A DNA stretch of 64,000 nt from an uncultured bacterium (GTDB lineage Bacteria; Verrucomicrobiota; Kiritimatiellia; PWTM01), in assembly GCA_938010045.1 (NCBI GenBank), contig CALLFZ010000017.1:1-64000 (forward strand), given 5' to 3'. The stretch's first letter is position 1. The number at the start of each line of letters is the position of its first letter. This document shows, in pieces, positions 46,911 through 56,007 of the stretch. Below the pieces are notes generated by a model, which did not search any database, was not told the DNA's origin, and was given only the letters and a program-made list of their open reading frames with translations. The position numbers were made by a program, and so were the translations under genes.

Positions 46911-47828
46911 ATGACGACTCGACCGGGCGGGTTGGGGCGGGGGCTGGGTGCGCTGATCCCGCGCGGAGGTGGTACGGACGCGACGGCGTCGACCGCCGAG
47001 CGATCTGCGTCCGGCGGGGGGGCGAACACCGTTCCTGTGGCGTCCATTCAGACCGGCCGCTGGCAACCGCGCCGGCAGTTCGCACCCGAGGCGTTGGAGG
47101 AACTGACGGCGTCGATCCGCGCCCACGGTGTAGTGCAGCCTCTGCTGGTGCGTCCGATGGGCGAAGGCTATGAGCTGATTGCCGGCGAGCGCCGGTATCG
47201 GGCGGCGGTGGCCGCGGGACTGGCCGAGGTGCCGGTGCGGGTGGTGGAGGTCTCGGATGTCGAGGCACTGGAACTGGCGCTGATCGAGAACCTTCAACGA
47301 GAGGATCTCGACCCGATCGAAGAGGCGGAGGGCTATCGGGCGCTTTCGGAGCGATTTCATCTCACTCAGGAACAGATCGCGGAACGGGTGGGCCGGTCGC
47401 GGGCCGCCGTGGCCAATTCGCTACGGCTGCTGACGTTGCCCGAATCGGTGCGCGGGATGCTGCAGAGCGGCACGCTGAGCGTCGGGCACGCCAAGGTGTT
47501 GCTCGGCGTTGAACTGGCGCCTGAACAGGAGCGGCTGGCGCGCGACTGCGCGGCCAAGGGATGGTCAGTCCGAGAGTTGGAGCGAGAGGTTGCAAAGCGT
47601 CAACGGGGCCCTCGACGGCGTCGCAGCACGGCACCGGACATTCCGGAGGTTCATCTCAAGGACTTGGAGGAGCGGCTCAAGCAAAAGCTGGGAAGTCCCG
47701 TGAGAATCGAGCCCTCGCGCACGCTGGCGGGAGGCCGCAAAGCGCCGGGCCGGATCGAGGTGGAGTTTTTTTCGGCGGACGATCTCGATCGGCTGATGTT
47801 GATCCTCGGCGTGTCGGAGGATTTTTAG
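46911..47828 (+). CDS. parB: Chromosome-partitioning protein ParB
   Basis: The 305-residue protein has the ParB order: a basic N-terminal LGRGLGALIP, a CTP-binding domain with GERRYRAAVAAGL, the NLQRED motif, a helix-turn-helix part (LTQEQIAERVGRSRAAVANSLRLL) and a C-terminal dimer domain. ParB binds parS and slides as a CTP clamp to organise the origin region. ATG 46911 is preceded by AAAGGACG at 46899-46906; an earlier in-frame start at 46842 adds unrelated residues. No parA is adjacent and I see no parS-like 16-mer in the window. Confidence 0.94.
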   Translation: MTTRPGGLGRGLGALIPRGGGTDATASTAERSASGGGANTVPVASIQTGRWQPRRQFAPEALEELTASIRAHGVVQPLLVRPMGEGYELIAGERRYRAAVAAGLAEVPVRVVEVSDVEALELALIENLQREDLDPIEEAEGYRALSERFHLTQEQIAERVGRSRAAVANSLRLLTLPESVRGMLQSGTLSVGHAKVLLGVELAPEQERLARDCAAKGWSVRELEREVAKRQRGPRRRRSTAPDIPEVHLKDLEERLKQKLGSPVRIEPSRTLAGGRKAPGRIEVEFFSADDLDRLMLILGVSEDF

Positions 47829-47834
47829 GACGAG

Positions 47835-48509
47835 ATGCGCTGGCGTGTGACGGCAAGCAACCGCGAATCGTACCAGCGGCTCTCGGCGTGGCTGGCCTCG
47901 GCGGGAATTGTGGCCATACCGTGCGATGGCGACTGGCCTCCGCCGGAGACGGTGACGGTGGATGCGGACGCGTTACTGCTGGGCGGCGGCGGTGACCTGT
48001 CGGACGAGGCCGGCCGGTACGACGCTCCACCGGGCATCCTGCGGGGCTGTTGCCCCGAGCGAGATGCGGCGGAGTTCGCGTGGGCGCGGGCGTATTGGGC
48101 GGCAGCCCGGCCGGTCTTCGGCGTCTGCCGCGGTCTTCAGGTGATTGCGGTGTCGCTCGGAGCGCGGTTGGTGCCGGATGTGCAAACACGGTGGCCGGCG
48201 CTGGACGAGGCGCATGAGGCATCGATCGGCGACGCTCGTCATGGCCTGCGCGCGACGGGCGAGGGCCCCATGGCGAGGGCGCTGCGCCACGTGACGGTCG
48301 TAAACAGCGCTCACCACCAGACGGTGGGCACCACGGGCGAGTTTGCCGTCTCGGCGCGAAGTCTGGCGGGGTTGATCGAGGCGATCGAGACTCCGCCAAA
48401 CTCCTGCGCGCGGGCGTCGGCGGTCCAGTGGCACCCTGAGCGCCTCCCGTTCGACGATCCCGCCGCGCGGCGGGTCCTTGAGGTGTGGCAGCAGGAGGCG
48501 GATCGGTGA
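47835..48509 (+). CDS. Class I glutamine amidotransferase-like hydrolase (peptidase C26)
   Basis: The 224-residue protein fits the gamma-glutamyl-GABA hydrolase/peptidase C26 group. An oxyanion-strand block LLLGGGGDL lies near residue 50. The nucleophile is C98 in FGVCRGLQV, and the His-Glu pair sits in VQWHPE near the end. These enzymes cleave gamma-glutamyl amides, as in putrescine breakdown (PuuD). The substrate here is unknown and the protein is slightly shorter than PuuD. It starts six bases after the parB stop, so it is probably co-transcribed. Confidence 0.85.
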   Translation: MRWRVTASNRESYQRLSAWLASAGIVAIPCDGDWPPPETVTVDADALLLGGGGDLSDEAGRYDAPPGILRGCCPERDAAEFAWARAYWAAARPVFGVCRGLQVIAVSLGARLVPDVQTRWPALDEAHEASIGDARHGLRATGEGPMARALRHVTVVNSAHHQTVGTTGEFAVSARSLAGLIEAIETPPNSCARASAVQWHPERLPFDDPAARRVLEVWQQEADR

Positions 48510-48567
48510 GCGAGCGGTTCGATGCGGGGCCGGCGGCCATGGCGTCGGCCCGATGTGGAGGTCGCCG

Positions 48568-49440
48568 ATGAAGGGCATTGTGCTGGCCGGGGGTGCCGGG
48601 ACCCGATTGCATCCGGTGACGCGGGCGGTGAGCAAACAGTTGTTGCCCGTGTATGACAAGCCCATGATCTACTATCCGCTGTCAGTGCTGATGCTGGCCG
48701 GGCTCCGCGAGATTCTGGTGATCAGCACACCGGAGGATCTGCCGAGATTCCGCCAGTTATTGGGCGATGGATCCACCTGGGGGTTGCGGCTGGCGTACGC
48801 GGAACAGCCGAGACCCGACGGGCTGGCGCAGGCGCTGACCATCGGACGCGACTTCCTCGAGGGCGAGCCCTCGGCGCTGATTCTCGGCGACAACATTTTC
48901 TTTGGTCAGGGGCTTCGCGAAGAGTTGGAGTCAGCGGCGAGGCTGACCGAGGGTGCGTGCATCTTTGGCTATGCGGTGCGAGATCCCGAACGCTATGGGG
49001 TGCTGGTGTTCGACGAGCGCGGCGCGGTTATTGAGATCGACGAGAAGCCAAGCCACCCGAGGTCGCGGTTCGCGGTGCCCGGTCTCTACTTTTACGGGCC
49101 AGATGCGCCAGAGCGGGCGGCCGCGTTGCGCCCATCCGCGCGTGGCGAACTGGAAATTACCGATCTCAATCGTGGCTATCTGCGCGAGGGGCGGCTACAG
49201 GTGAGATTGCTGGGGCGCGGCATCGCCTGGCTCGACACCGGAACGCCCGTCTCGCTGCTCCAGGCGGCCAACTTTGTGCAGACGATTGAAGACCGACAGG
49301 GGTTGAAGATCGCCTGCCTCGAGGAGATCGCGTGGCGCCAGGGATGGATCGGCGACGACGATCTTCGCCGCGCGGCGGATGCGCTCGGCCGCGGCGAGTA
49401 CGCCGCCTATTTGCGGCGGCTGCTCGAGTTCCGCGGATGA
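48568..49440 (+). CDS. rfbA: Glucose-1-phosphate thymidylyltransferase
   Basis: The 290-residue nucleotidyltransferase makes dTDP-glucose from dTTP and glucose 1-phosphate, the first step towards dTDP-rhamnose and related O-antigen sugars. It begins with the loop [13 protein letters not shown], and the blocks [23 protein letters not shown] and [15 protein letters not shown] are all intact. ATG 48568 has GGAGG at 48557-48561. It overlaps rfbC by four bases. rfbB and rfbD are not in the window. Confidence 0.96.
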   Translation: MKGIVLAGGAGTRLHPVTRAVSKQLLPVYDKPMIYYPLSVLMLAGLREILVISTPEDLPRFRQLLGDGSTWGLRLAYAEQPRPDGLAQALTIGRDFLEGEPSALILGDNIFFGQGLREELESAARLTEGACIFGYAVRDPERYGVLVFDERGAVIEIDEKPSHPRSRFAVPGLYFYGPDAPERAAALRPSARGELEITDLNRGYLREGRLQVRLLGRGIAWLDTGTPVSLLQAANFVQTIEDRQGLKIACLEEIAWRQGWIGDDDLRRAADALGRGEYAAYLRRLLEFRG

Positions 49441-50003
49441 GCCCGCTCCCGATCATCGAGCCGGCCGGACTGCCGGGCGTGCTGATCATCACCCCGCCGC
49501 GATACGACGACCGGCGCGGGTACTTCGCGGAGCTCTATCGCGCTGATCTCTATGCGCCGCTCGGCGTCCGCGCCTCCTTCGTACAGGCGAATCACTCGTG
49601 CTCCCGTCCGAGTGTGTTGCGGGGGCTCCACTACCAGCTCCGCCACCCGCAGGAGAAGTTGGTCGCCGTTGCGCGCGGCCGAATTTGGGACATCGCGGTG
49701 GATGTGCGCCGGGGATCGCCAACATTTGGCCGTTGGACCGCCTGCGAACTCAGCGCCGAGAACCGCCGCCAAATCTTCGTGCCGGCCGGGTTCGCGCACG
49801 GCTTTCTCGTGCTGGGCGACGAACCGGCCGACGTGATCTACTTTTGTTCCCGCGTCTATGCGCCGGATGACGAGTACGGGGTGCGCTGGGACGATCCCCA
49901 GCTGGCCATTCCGTGGCCCTGCACGGCGCCCATCGTCTCGGATAAGGACGCGCGGCTGCCCCATCTGGCCGACATGCCGCCCGAGCATCTTCCGCTCGCT
50001 TGA
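49437..50003 (+). CDS. rfbC: dTDP-4-dehydrorhamnose 3,5-epimerase
   Basis: The 188-residue cupin-fold enzyme epimerises dTDP-4-keto-6-deoxyglucose at C3 and C5. Family blocks are [29 protein letters not shown] with the catalytic His, [11 protein letters not shown] and [13 protein letters not shown]. The length is normal. Its ATG overlaps the rfbA stop (ATGA). A stable hairpin lies shortly after its end. Confidence 0.96.
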   Translation: MSPLPIIEPAGLPGVLIITPPRYDDRRGYFAELYRADLYAPLGVRASFVQANHSCSRPSVLRGLHYQLRHPQEKLVAVARGRIWDIAVDVRRGSPTFGRWTACELSAENRRQIFVPAGFAHGFLVLGDEPADVIYFCSRVYAPDDEYGVRWDDPQLAIPWPCTAPIVSDKDARLPHLADMPPEHLPLA

Positions 50004-50020
50004 CGGCCCGGCGGGGCTCG

Positions 50021-50047
50021 TTCGTCGTCGGCAAACCCGGCGACGAA
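50021..50047 (+). terminator. Hairpin after rfbC, possible terminator
   Basis: TTCGTCGTCGG (50021-50031) pairs with CCGGCGACGAA (50037-50047) over 11 base pairs with one G-T, loop CAAAC. It starts 17 bases after the rfbC stop. There is no T-run, so it may act with Rho or only protect the 3' end. Confidence 0.4.
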
Positions 50048-50119
50048 AGTCACCGCTTCTCTCCATCGTCGAACCTCCATTGCGCGAGGCGCAGACCCGC
50101 GCGCTCACGTCCAGCACGA

Positions 50120-50734
50120 TTAGAGTTGCGGATCTGCACCCGACGACCTCCCCCCGCCCGGCACTCTGCCGCGCGCAGCCCATGCGAGTGCGACGGTCAT
50201 CGCCCGGCGAGGCGGGAAGCTCGCGAGCCACTGCTCGGTGCGGCGATCATCGCGGGATTGGCACGCGCGCGGCGTGCGAGTGGGCCAGCCGCTCGCTCCG
50301 CCACGCGTGCGGGGCATCCGGAGCGGCGGCCAGTGCCCTCCGCAGCACCGGCTCATACGCCAACGACGTGAACGTGGTGACCAACAGAGTGCCGGCCGAG
50401 GTCTCGAGCACGCCCGTATCACGATCGTCGGTGGCGCTGTCGAGCAGGATGCGCGGCCGTGTCTTCGTTCCGCCGTGGTCGCGACTGTGGAGCATTGCGA
50501 CACGGTCAAAAGGACAGATCTACGCCGCGCGCCCCCCGGCGGAGCACACGAGCATGAGCTTGCCGTTGTGCCGGCGCCACAGCCTGGGCCAACCGTACTC
50601 AGAGCCGGGATCGGTCGGAATCCACCGCCGATCCAGGACTTTCGCGCGCCGCGATTCGCTTGTCCGACAGACGCCGCGGCGACGAGCGCTGCCGTGGTGG
50701 ACCACAGAAAAACGCGGCGGCTGAGCGCGGCCAT
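50120..50734 (-). pseudogene. Decayed exported sialidase (BNR-repeat) gene
   Basis: Starting at ATG 50734, the minus strand encodes an export signal (MAALSRRVFLWSTTAALVAAA). Then, in changing frames, it gives pieces of a sialidase-family protein: EYGWPRLWRRHNGKLMLVCS, MLHSRDHGGTKTRPRILLDS and TDDRDTGVLETSAGTLLVTT. A remnant DDRRTEQW follows near 50250. At least two frame changes and a stop interrupt it, and the C-terminal half of such proteins is missing. The bases between this and rfbC (50048-50119) show nothing recognisable. Confidence 0.75.
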
Positions 50735-51025
50735 TCGAGGTTTGGACCTGCCGGCGTGTCGCGCGAGTGTCAACAGCGATGTGTGGGCGGCTGGTGACGC
50801 GCTCCGAGTGAAGCGGGCCGCGGGTCGCAGAGTATGAGCAGCGCGCGTGTGTGTCGAGGGCGAGGAGTGGGGCTCGACGCGGCGACGGTCCAATGATGGG
50901 AGGGCTCCAGGCGGTTGGCGTCCAAACATTGGAAGACCGCGGCCGACGCCACGCTCGGAGGCCCTTCCCGAGCTCTGAACCGACGGCGCGGGAGGCCGCA
51001 GCGGGGGGCTGGCGAGGCGCCGAGG
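50735..51025. other. Intergenic region before the fabZ promoter
   Basis: This part of the 404-base gap holds no credible gene. Apart from the TCCAA-N3-TTGGA pair at 50888-50932 I see nothing else in it. Confidence 0.5.
50888..50932. repeat. Paired TCCAA-N3-TTGGA palindromes, second locus
   Basis: An imperfect TCCAATGATGGGA (50888-50900) is followed by a perfect TCCAAACATTGGA (50920-50932). The start-to-start distance is 32 bases, exactly as at 12158-12202. Both 19-base spacers end in TGGCG, and both pairs are followed by a GC-rich stretch containing GCGGCC or GGCCGCG. Confidence 0.7.
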
Positions 51026-51054
51026 TTTTCAGGCGGGCGAACACGGCCTAGAAT
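51026..51054 (+). promoter_or_regulatory. fabZ-lpxA-gsp operon promoter
   Basis: TTTTCA (51026-51031) and TAGAAT (51049-51054) are 17 bases apart. Transcription would start about 78 bases before fabZ and could carry through gspF, since the gaps in this run are all under 20 bases. Confidence 0.55.
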
Positions 51055-51138
51055 AGACCGCCAAGTGCAGGTCGGGCACCGCGGGGCCGGCGTGGTACGG
51101 GAGGCGGGCGTCGGCCGGCGCTGTGCAGGAGACGACGC

Positions 51139-51594
51139 GTGAGCATCATGGGGATCGAAGAGATACAGGCGCTGCTGCCGCACCGGTATCCGTTTTTGAT
51201 GGTGGACCGGATCCTCGAGTGCGACGACCGTGAGCGTATCGTGGGCATCAAAAACCTGACGATCAACGAGCCGTTTTTCCAAGGCCATTTTCCGGGCCAG
51301 CCGGTGATGCCCGGCGTACTTCAGCTCGAGGCGATGGCGCAGGTCGGCGGTATCCTCTTGAACAAGATCACGGGGCGGGTCCAGGTGATGTACTTTCTTG
51401 CGATCGACCGGGCGCGGTTTCGGCGGCTATTGACGCCGGGCGACCAAATGGTGGTCGAGGTGCGGTTTTTGAAGATGCGCCTGAACATGGCGAAGTTCTC
51501 GGGACGGGTCACGTGCAACGGCGAGCTAGCTTCGGAGGCGGAGCTGATGTTCGGGACGGGTCGCAACTCCGAGCCATCGGGTGCAGCGAAATGA
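51139..51594 (+). CDS. fabZ: 3-hydroxyacyl-ACP dehydratase FabZ
   Basis: The 151-residue hot-dog-fold enzyme dehydrates 3-hydroxyacyl-ACP in fatty acid elongation and competes with LpxA for substrate. The blocks HRYPFLMVDRI and GHFPGQPVMPGVLQLEAMAQ hold catalytic H50 and E64. I use GTG 51139; ATG 51148 is also possible. The stop overlaps the lpxA start, a pairing of fabZ and lpxA seen in many Gram-negative bacteria. Confidence 0.95.
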   Translation: MSIMGIEEIQALLPHRYPFLMVDRILECDDRERIVGIKNLTINEPFFQGHFPGQPVMPGVLQLEAMAQVGGILLNKITGRVQVMYFLAIDRARFRRLLTPGDQMVVEVRFLKMRLNMAKFSGRVTCNGELASEAELMFGTGRNSEPSGAAK

Positions 51595-52361
51595 GGAGGA
51601 TACACCCCAGCGCGGTGGTGGATCCGGCCGCGGAACTGGGCGACGAGGTGGAGGTGGGGCCATTCTGTGTGATTGGACCGCACGTGCGGATCGGGGACGG
51701 TACGCGGCTGATCGCGCACGTGGTCGTGGACGGGTATACGACGCTCGGCCGAGGGTGCACGATTTATCCGTTCGCGGCGGTCGGAACTCGAACGCAGGAT
51801 CTCAAGTACCGGGGCGGGGCGCCGCGCGCCGAAATCGGCGACGGGACCACGATCCGCGAATACGTGACGGTGAGCTCGGCGACCGCCGATGGCGACGTGA
51901 CGCGGGTCGGTGCACGCTGCCTGCTAATGGCCTGCTGCCACGTCGCGCATGACTGCGTGCTCGGTGACGACGTGATTATCGCGAATTGCGCGGGCCTCTC
52001 GGGCCACGTGGTGGTGGAGGATCAGGCTGTGATCGGGGGGCTCGCGGGAATTCACCAGTTCGTGCGGATTGGTACGGTCGCGATGATCGGGGGGCTTGCG
52101 AAAATCACGCAGGATGTCCCCCCCTACATGTTGGCGGACGGCCACCCGGCGACGGTGCCTACGATCAATCGCGTGGGATTGGAACGCCGTGGTTTCTCGC
52201 CGGCAACGATCGAACAGCTCAAGCGAGCCCACCGTCTGATCTACCGAGAAGGGCTCAACGTCCACCAGGCGCTCGAGCGGATTCGGGCGGAACTGAGCGG
52301 GCCGGAGATCGCCCGGCTTGTGGAGTTCATCGAGCAGTCGAAACGAGGTATTCTCCGCTGA
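51591..52361 (+). CDS. lpxA: UDP-N-acetylglucosamine O-acyltransferase
   Basis: The 256-residue left-handed beta-helix enzyme starts lipid A synthesis by acylating UDP-GlcNAc from 3-hydroxyacyl-ACP. Hexapeptide repeats run through about residue 190, and the catalytic His of CHVAHDC is H120. The family blocks GIHQFVRIG and NRVGLERRGFS follow, then the C-terminal helical part. Its ATG overlaps the fabZ stop (ATGA). It is direct evidence for LPS and an outer membrane. Confidence 0.96.
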   Translation: MRRIHPSAVVDPAAELGDEVEVGPFCVIGPHVRIGDGTRLIAHVVVDGYTTLGRGCTIYPFAAVGTRTQDLKYRGGAPRAEIGDGTTIREYVTVSSATADGDVTRVGARCLLMACCHVAHDCVLGDDVIIANCAGLSGHVVVEDQAVIGGLAGIHQFVRIGTVAMIGGLAKITQDVPPYMLADGHPATVPTINRVGLERRGFSPATIEQLKRAHRLIYREGLNVHQALERIRAELSGPEIARLVEFIEQSKRGILR

Positions 52362-52378
52362 AGGCGGGAGGACATCGG

Positions 52379-54310
52379 ATGCAGGCGCGGGCGGCGCAGG
52401 TCGGGATCGCGGTCGGCGTAGTCACAGCCGCGCTGGCTGTGTATGCGGCGGAGGAGACGGGGGCGGGAGTCGCCACGCGGTCCGGCCCCGTCGCCACCGC
52501 GGTTCGGTTTAACTTCGATCAGGCCGATATCCGAGTGTTGGCGGGGGTTGTCGGCGAGATCACCGGCCGGCGATACGTGGTCACGGACAAGGTGGCGGGG
52601 ACCATCACGGTCGTCGCGCCGGCTCCGCTGACGCCCGAGGAGGTCGGGCGGCTGTTCCTCGCGCTGCTCGAATCGCGCGGCTTCGGCGTGATCGAACGCG
52701 AGGGGACTCATTTCATCGTGCCGCTGCCCGAGGCGCAGGGCGCGGTCATGACTCCGCCGCTCGACCGGCCTGGCACGGACGCGCAAGGACTGGTGACCCG
52801 CATCTTCGCGCTGCAGCACGTCGAAGCGGGGGAGGTTGCCCGGACCCTTGAACCGCTCGTGCGGGGCGCGAAGACGGGCGGGCTCACGGTGTTTGCACCG
52901 GGCAACCGAATCGTGGTGACCGAGACGCGGTCCAATCTGGAGCGCATCGCGGGAATCATCGAGGAACTGGACCGCCCGGGCTCGACGAGGACAGTCGAAG
53001 TGGTCCGGCTGCAGCGCGGCTCGGCCGAGGAGTTGGCGCAGCAGATCAGTGCGGCGATTGCGGGGGCCGAGCCGGCCGCGGCGGGGGTCGGCCGGCACAT
53101 CCGACAGGTCGTCGAAGGGGGCGGTTCACTGCCCGCCGGCGCGATGGTCGTCGCCTCGCCAGCCGCGAACAGTCTGGTGATGGTGGGCACGCCGGTGCAG
53201 ATCGCGGAGCTGAAACGCATCATCGCGCTGCTCGATGTCGAACCCGCGGCGGGTGTCGGGCGGCTGAATGCGATTGCCCTCAAATACCTCTCAGCCGAAG
53301 AGGCCGCGAAAAGTCTGAGCGCGCTCTTGCAGAAGAGCGTGGAGAAGGACGCCCGGCAGCGCATCGCGATTGAGCCGAGCCCCGCCAACAACGCGTTGCT
53401 GGTTCACGCTTCGCCGGCCGATTTCCAATGGGTGCGCGAACTGGTTGAGTCGCTCGACGCCGCTCCCTGCCAAGTGCTGATCGAGATTCTGATTGCCGAA
53501 ACCGACGCAAACCGGCAGCTCGACCTCGGCGTGAACTGGTCCACCGTGGAGATGCCGGGGCGGGGCGAGGCGGTAGCGGCCGCGCGCAGCCGCCTCGGGC
53601 CCGCGGATGCGGTCCAAGACATCTTGCAGAAAAACGTATTTCCCCAGGGGCTCGCGGTGGGCATCGCGTACGGCGCGGAACAGGGACTCGCAATCCCGTT
53701 GCTGGTGCAGGCGCTGAAACAGGATCGCGACACGCGAATTCTCTCGAGCGTGCCCCTTTTGGTACAAAACAACACCGAGGCGAGCGTGAACGTGGTTGAG
53801 AATATTCCCGTGTTGCGCTCGACGATTGAGGGCGGCGCGGGCACGTCGCGCGATGTGATTCAGAACATCGACCGGATGGACGTGGGCATCAAGCTGAAGG
53901 TCACGCCGCGCGTGAACCCGAATCGTGAAATTTCCTTAGTCTTGAATCCGACGATCGAAGCGATCGTCGACGCGGCGTCCGGCCGCGAGCTCGCACCGAC
54001 GATCGCGAAGCGCGAAATCAAGACGACCATCACCGTCCCGGACCGAGCAACGGTGGTGATCAGCGGTCTGATCCGCGAGGACAAAGGGCGGCGCCAGTAC
54101 AAGGTGCCGCTGCTGGGCGATATTCCTTGGATCGGGGTGTTGTTCCGCTATTCGACCGAGGTCCGCCGTCGGAACAACTTGCTGGTGTTTGTCACTCCCA
54201 GAGTGGTGGAACAGGGGGCGGAGTCGGACGCGGTGGGCACGGCGCTCGAACAACGTGCAGGCATGCCGAATGTCTCCCGACCGATTCGGGCGCCGGTGCC
54301 GCAGGAGTGA
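52379..54310 (+). CDS. gspD: Type II secretion secretin GspD
   Basis: The 643-residue outer-membrane secretin has a signal peptide, then the N0 domain (about 42-115, FNFDQADIRVLAGVVGEITG) and N1-N3 ring domains with LQHVEAGEVARTLEPLV, LQRGSAEELAQQI and LKYLSAEEAAKSL. The secretin core runs from about 440, with VPLLVQNNTEASVNVVENIP, and ends near LLVFVTPRVV. ATG 52379 has GGGAGGAC at 52366-52372. It forms the exit pore of the type II system with gspE and gspF after it. gspC and the pseudopilins are not in the window. Confidence 0.94.
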   Translation: MQARAAQVGIAVGVVTAALAVYAAEETGAGVATRSGPVATAVRFNFDQADIRVLAGVVGEITGRRYVVTDKVAGTITVVAPAPLTPEEVGRLFLALLESRGFGVIEREGTHFIVPLPEAQGAVMTPPLDRPGTDAQGLVTRIFALQHVEAGEVARTLEPLVRGAKTGGLTVFAPGNRIVVTETRSNLERIAGIIEELDRPGSTRTVEVVRLQRGSAEELAQQISAAIAGAEPAAAGVGRHIRQVVEGGGSLPAGAMVVASPAANSLVMVGTPVQIAELKRIIALLDVEPAAGVGRLNAIALKYLSAEEAAKSLSALLQKSVEKDARQRIAIEPSPANNALLVHASPADFQWVRELVESLDAAPCQVLIEILIAETDANRQLDLGVNWSTVEMPGRGEAVAAARSRLGPADAVQDILQKNVFPQGLAVGIAYGAEQGLAIPLLVQALKQDRDTRILSSVPLLVQNNTEASVNVVENIPVLRSTIEGGAGTSRDVIQNIDRMDVGIKLKVTPRVNPNREISLVLNPTIEAIVDAASGRELAPTIAKREIKTTITVPDRATVVISGLIREDKGRRQYKVPLLGDIPWIGVLFRYSTEVRRRNNLLVFVTPRVVEQGAESDAVGTALEQRAGMPNVSRPIRAPVPQE

Positions 54311-54315
54311 AGCCG

Positions 54316-56007
54316 ATGCGTCTGGATGAGGTCTTGCACGCGCACGGCGTGCGGCCCGAGACCCTCGCGGAGGCACGCAAGCGTGGCGCGGTCACCGGCC
54401 GCTCGTTGGCCGAGGTGCTGGTGGATATGGGGGAGCTCGACGAGGTCCAAGCAGCGCGGGCGGAGGCCGAGGCGCTCGGCATCGAGTTTTTGGAAACCGT
54501 CACCGACGATCTGATCGATCCCGAACTGGTGGAGCGGCTGCCTGTGGAATGGGCGCGGGGACATCGCGTGTTGCCGATTCGACGCACGACGGGTCCGGCG
54601 GCGTTGATCGGTCGCGTGTCCGCTGCGTCGGCGGCCCGGGATTTGTCGGTGTTGCTGGGACGGGACCTTCCGCCCGTTGTCACAACGGAAGCGGAGCTCG
54701 ATCGCGCAATCGAACGGTGTTACTTCCGCCGTCGGCCGGCCACCGCCCCTTCGGGGTTCGAGAGTGGACCGGAGCCGTCGCCAGCCGTGGCGACCACCGG
54801 CCCCGCCGCGGAGGATCTCTTGCGAGCGGCAGACGGCGCACCGGTCACACAGTACGTGAACTACCTGCTGCTCGAGGCGCTCCGCGCGGGCGCATCAGAC
54901 GTTCACATCGAGCCGCGGGAGGGGCGGATCCGGGTTCGATTCCGTGTGGATGGGCTATTGCGCGAACAGCCTTCGCCGCCGGCCGCCCTGGCGGGGGCAC
55001 TGGTGTCTCGCCTGAAGGTGATGGGCCGGATGGATATTGCAGAGCGCCGGCTTCCCCAGGACGGCATGGCGCGCGTTCAGGTCGGCGCGCGCGAAATCGA
55101 TATCCGTGTGTCATCGGTGCCGATTGCGGACGGCGAACGGTTGGTCCTGCGTCTGCTGAATCGGGATACCGCGCTGCTTCCGTTGTCGTCGCTCGGCATC
55201 GCGGCGGCCGAACTCGATGCCGTTCGCGCGCTGCTGCGAGAGCCGCAGGGGCTTGTGCTCGTGACCGGGCCGACCGGCAGCGGCAAGACCACGACGCTGT
55301 ATGCGGCGCTACAGGAGCTCGATACGCACCGGCTGAACGTGCTCACGATCGAAGACCCCATCGAGTATCGGTTGGAGTCGATCAGTCAGATCCAGGTGCA
55401 TCCGCGCATCGGGCTGACCTTCGCGCGGCTGCTGCGGCACGTATTGCGGCAGGATCCAGACGTGGTGCTCGTGGGAGAGACGCGCGACCTCGAGACTGCG
55501 GAAATTGCGGTGCGGGCCTCGCTGACCGGCCACCTCGTGTTCACAACGCTCCACACGAATGACGCGGTGTCTGCGGCGATGCGGCTGGCGGACATGGGGG
55601 TGGAACCCTATTTGTTGGCGGCGTCGTTGAAAGGGGTGCTTGCACAGCGGCTTGTACGACGGCTGTGCCCGGAGTGTCGGGCTGAACGTCGCGTGGAGGA
55701 GGCGGATCTCGCGGAATGGGGGCCGGCGCTGTTGGACTCGCTGCACGGCGGCCGCCACTGGGTGGCTGCCGGATGCGCGCAGTGTGACGAGGGCTATCGG
55801 GGGCGGACGGGCGTATTTGAGTTGCTGCGGGCCACACCGGCGCTGCTGGATGCGTTGCGTCGCCGAGCCCCGCCCGCGGAGCTTCGTTCGATCGCCGTCG
55901 CGTCTGGGATGCGGCCTCTGCGCGCAGCGGCCCTGGCACTCGTCGCGGCGGGGGAGACCAGTCTGGCAGAACTGCGTCGCGTTCTGGGGCGCGACGACGG
56001 CGGATGA
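54316..56007 (+). CDS. gspE: Type II secretion ATPase GspE
   Basis: The 563-residue cytoplasmic ATPase powers pseudopilus assembly. It has an N-terminal MshEN-like domain (to about 145) and the block ASDVHIEPREGRIRVRFRVDG. Walker A is GPTGSGKT at 318-325, with the Asp box TIEDPIEYRL, Walker B region LRQDPDVVLVGETRD and His box TGHLVFTTLHTNDA. The four zinc cysteines lie in CPECRAE and CAQCDEG. PilB of type IV pili is the close alternative; the neighbouring GspD and GspF favour GspE. It overlaps gspF by four bases. Confidence 0.93.
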   Translation: MRLDEVLHAHGVRPETLAEARKRGAVTGRSLAEVLVDMGELDEVQAARAEAEALGIEFLETVTDDLIDPELVERLPVEWARGHRVLPIRRTTGPAALIGRVSAASAARDLSVLLGRDLPPVVTTEAELDRAIERCYFRRRPATAPSGFESGPEPSPAVATTGPAAEDLLRAADGAPVTQYVNYLLLEALRAGASDVHIEPREGRIRVRFRVDGLLREQPSPPAALAGALVSRLKVMGRMDIAERRLPQDGMARVQVGAREIDIRVSSVPIADGERLVLRLLNRDTALLPLSSLGIAAAELDAVRALLREPQGLVLVTGPTGSGKTTTLYAALQELDTHRLNVLTIEDPIEYRLESISQIQVHPRIGLTFARLLRHVLRQDPDVVLVGETRDLETAEIAVRASLTGHLVFTTLHTNDAVSAAMRLADMGVEPYLLAASLKGVLAQRLVRRLCPECRAERRVEEADLAEWGPALLDSLHGGRHWVAAGCAQCDEGYRGRTGVFELLRATPALLDALRRRAPPAELRSIAVASGMRPLRAAALALVAAGETSLAELRRVLGRDDGG

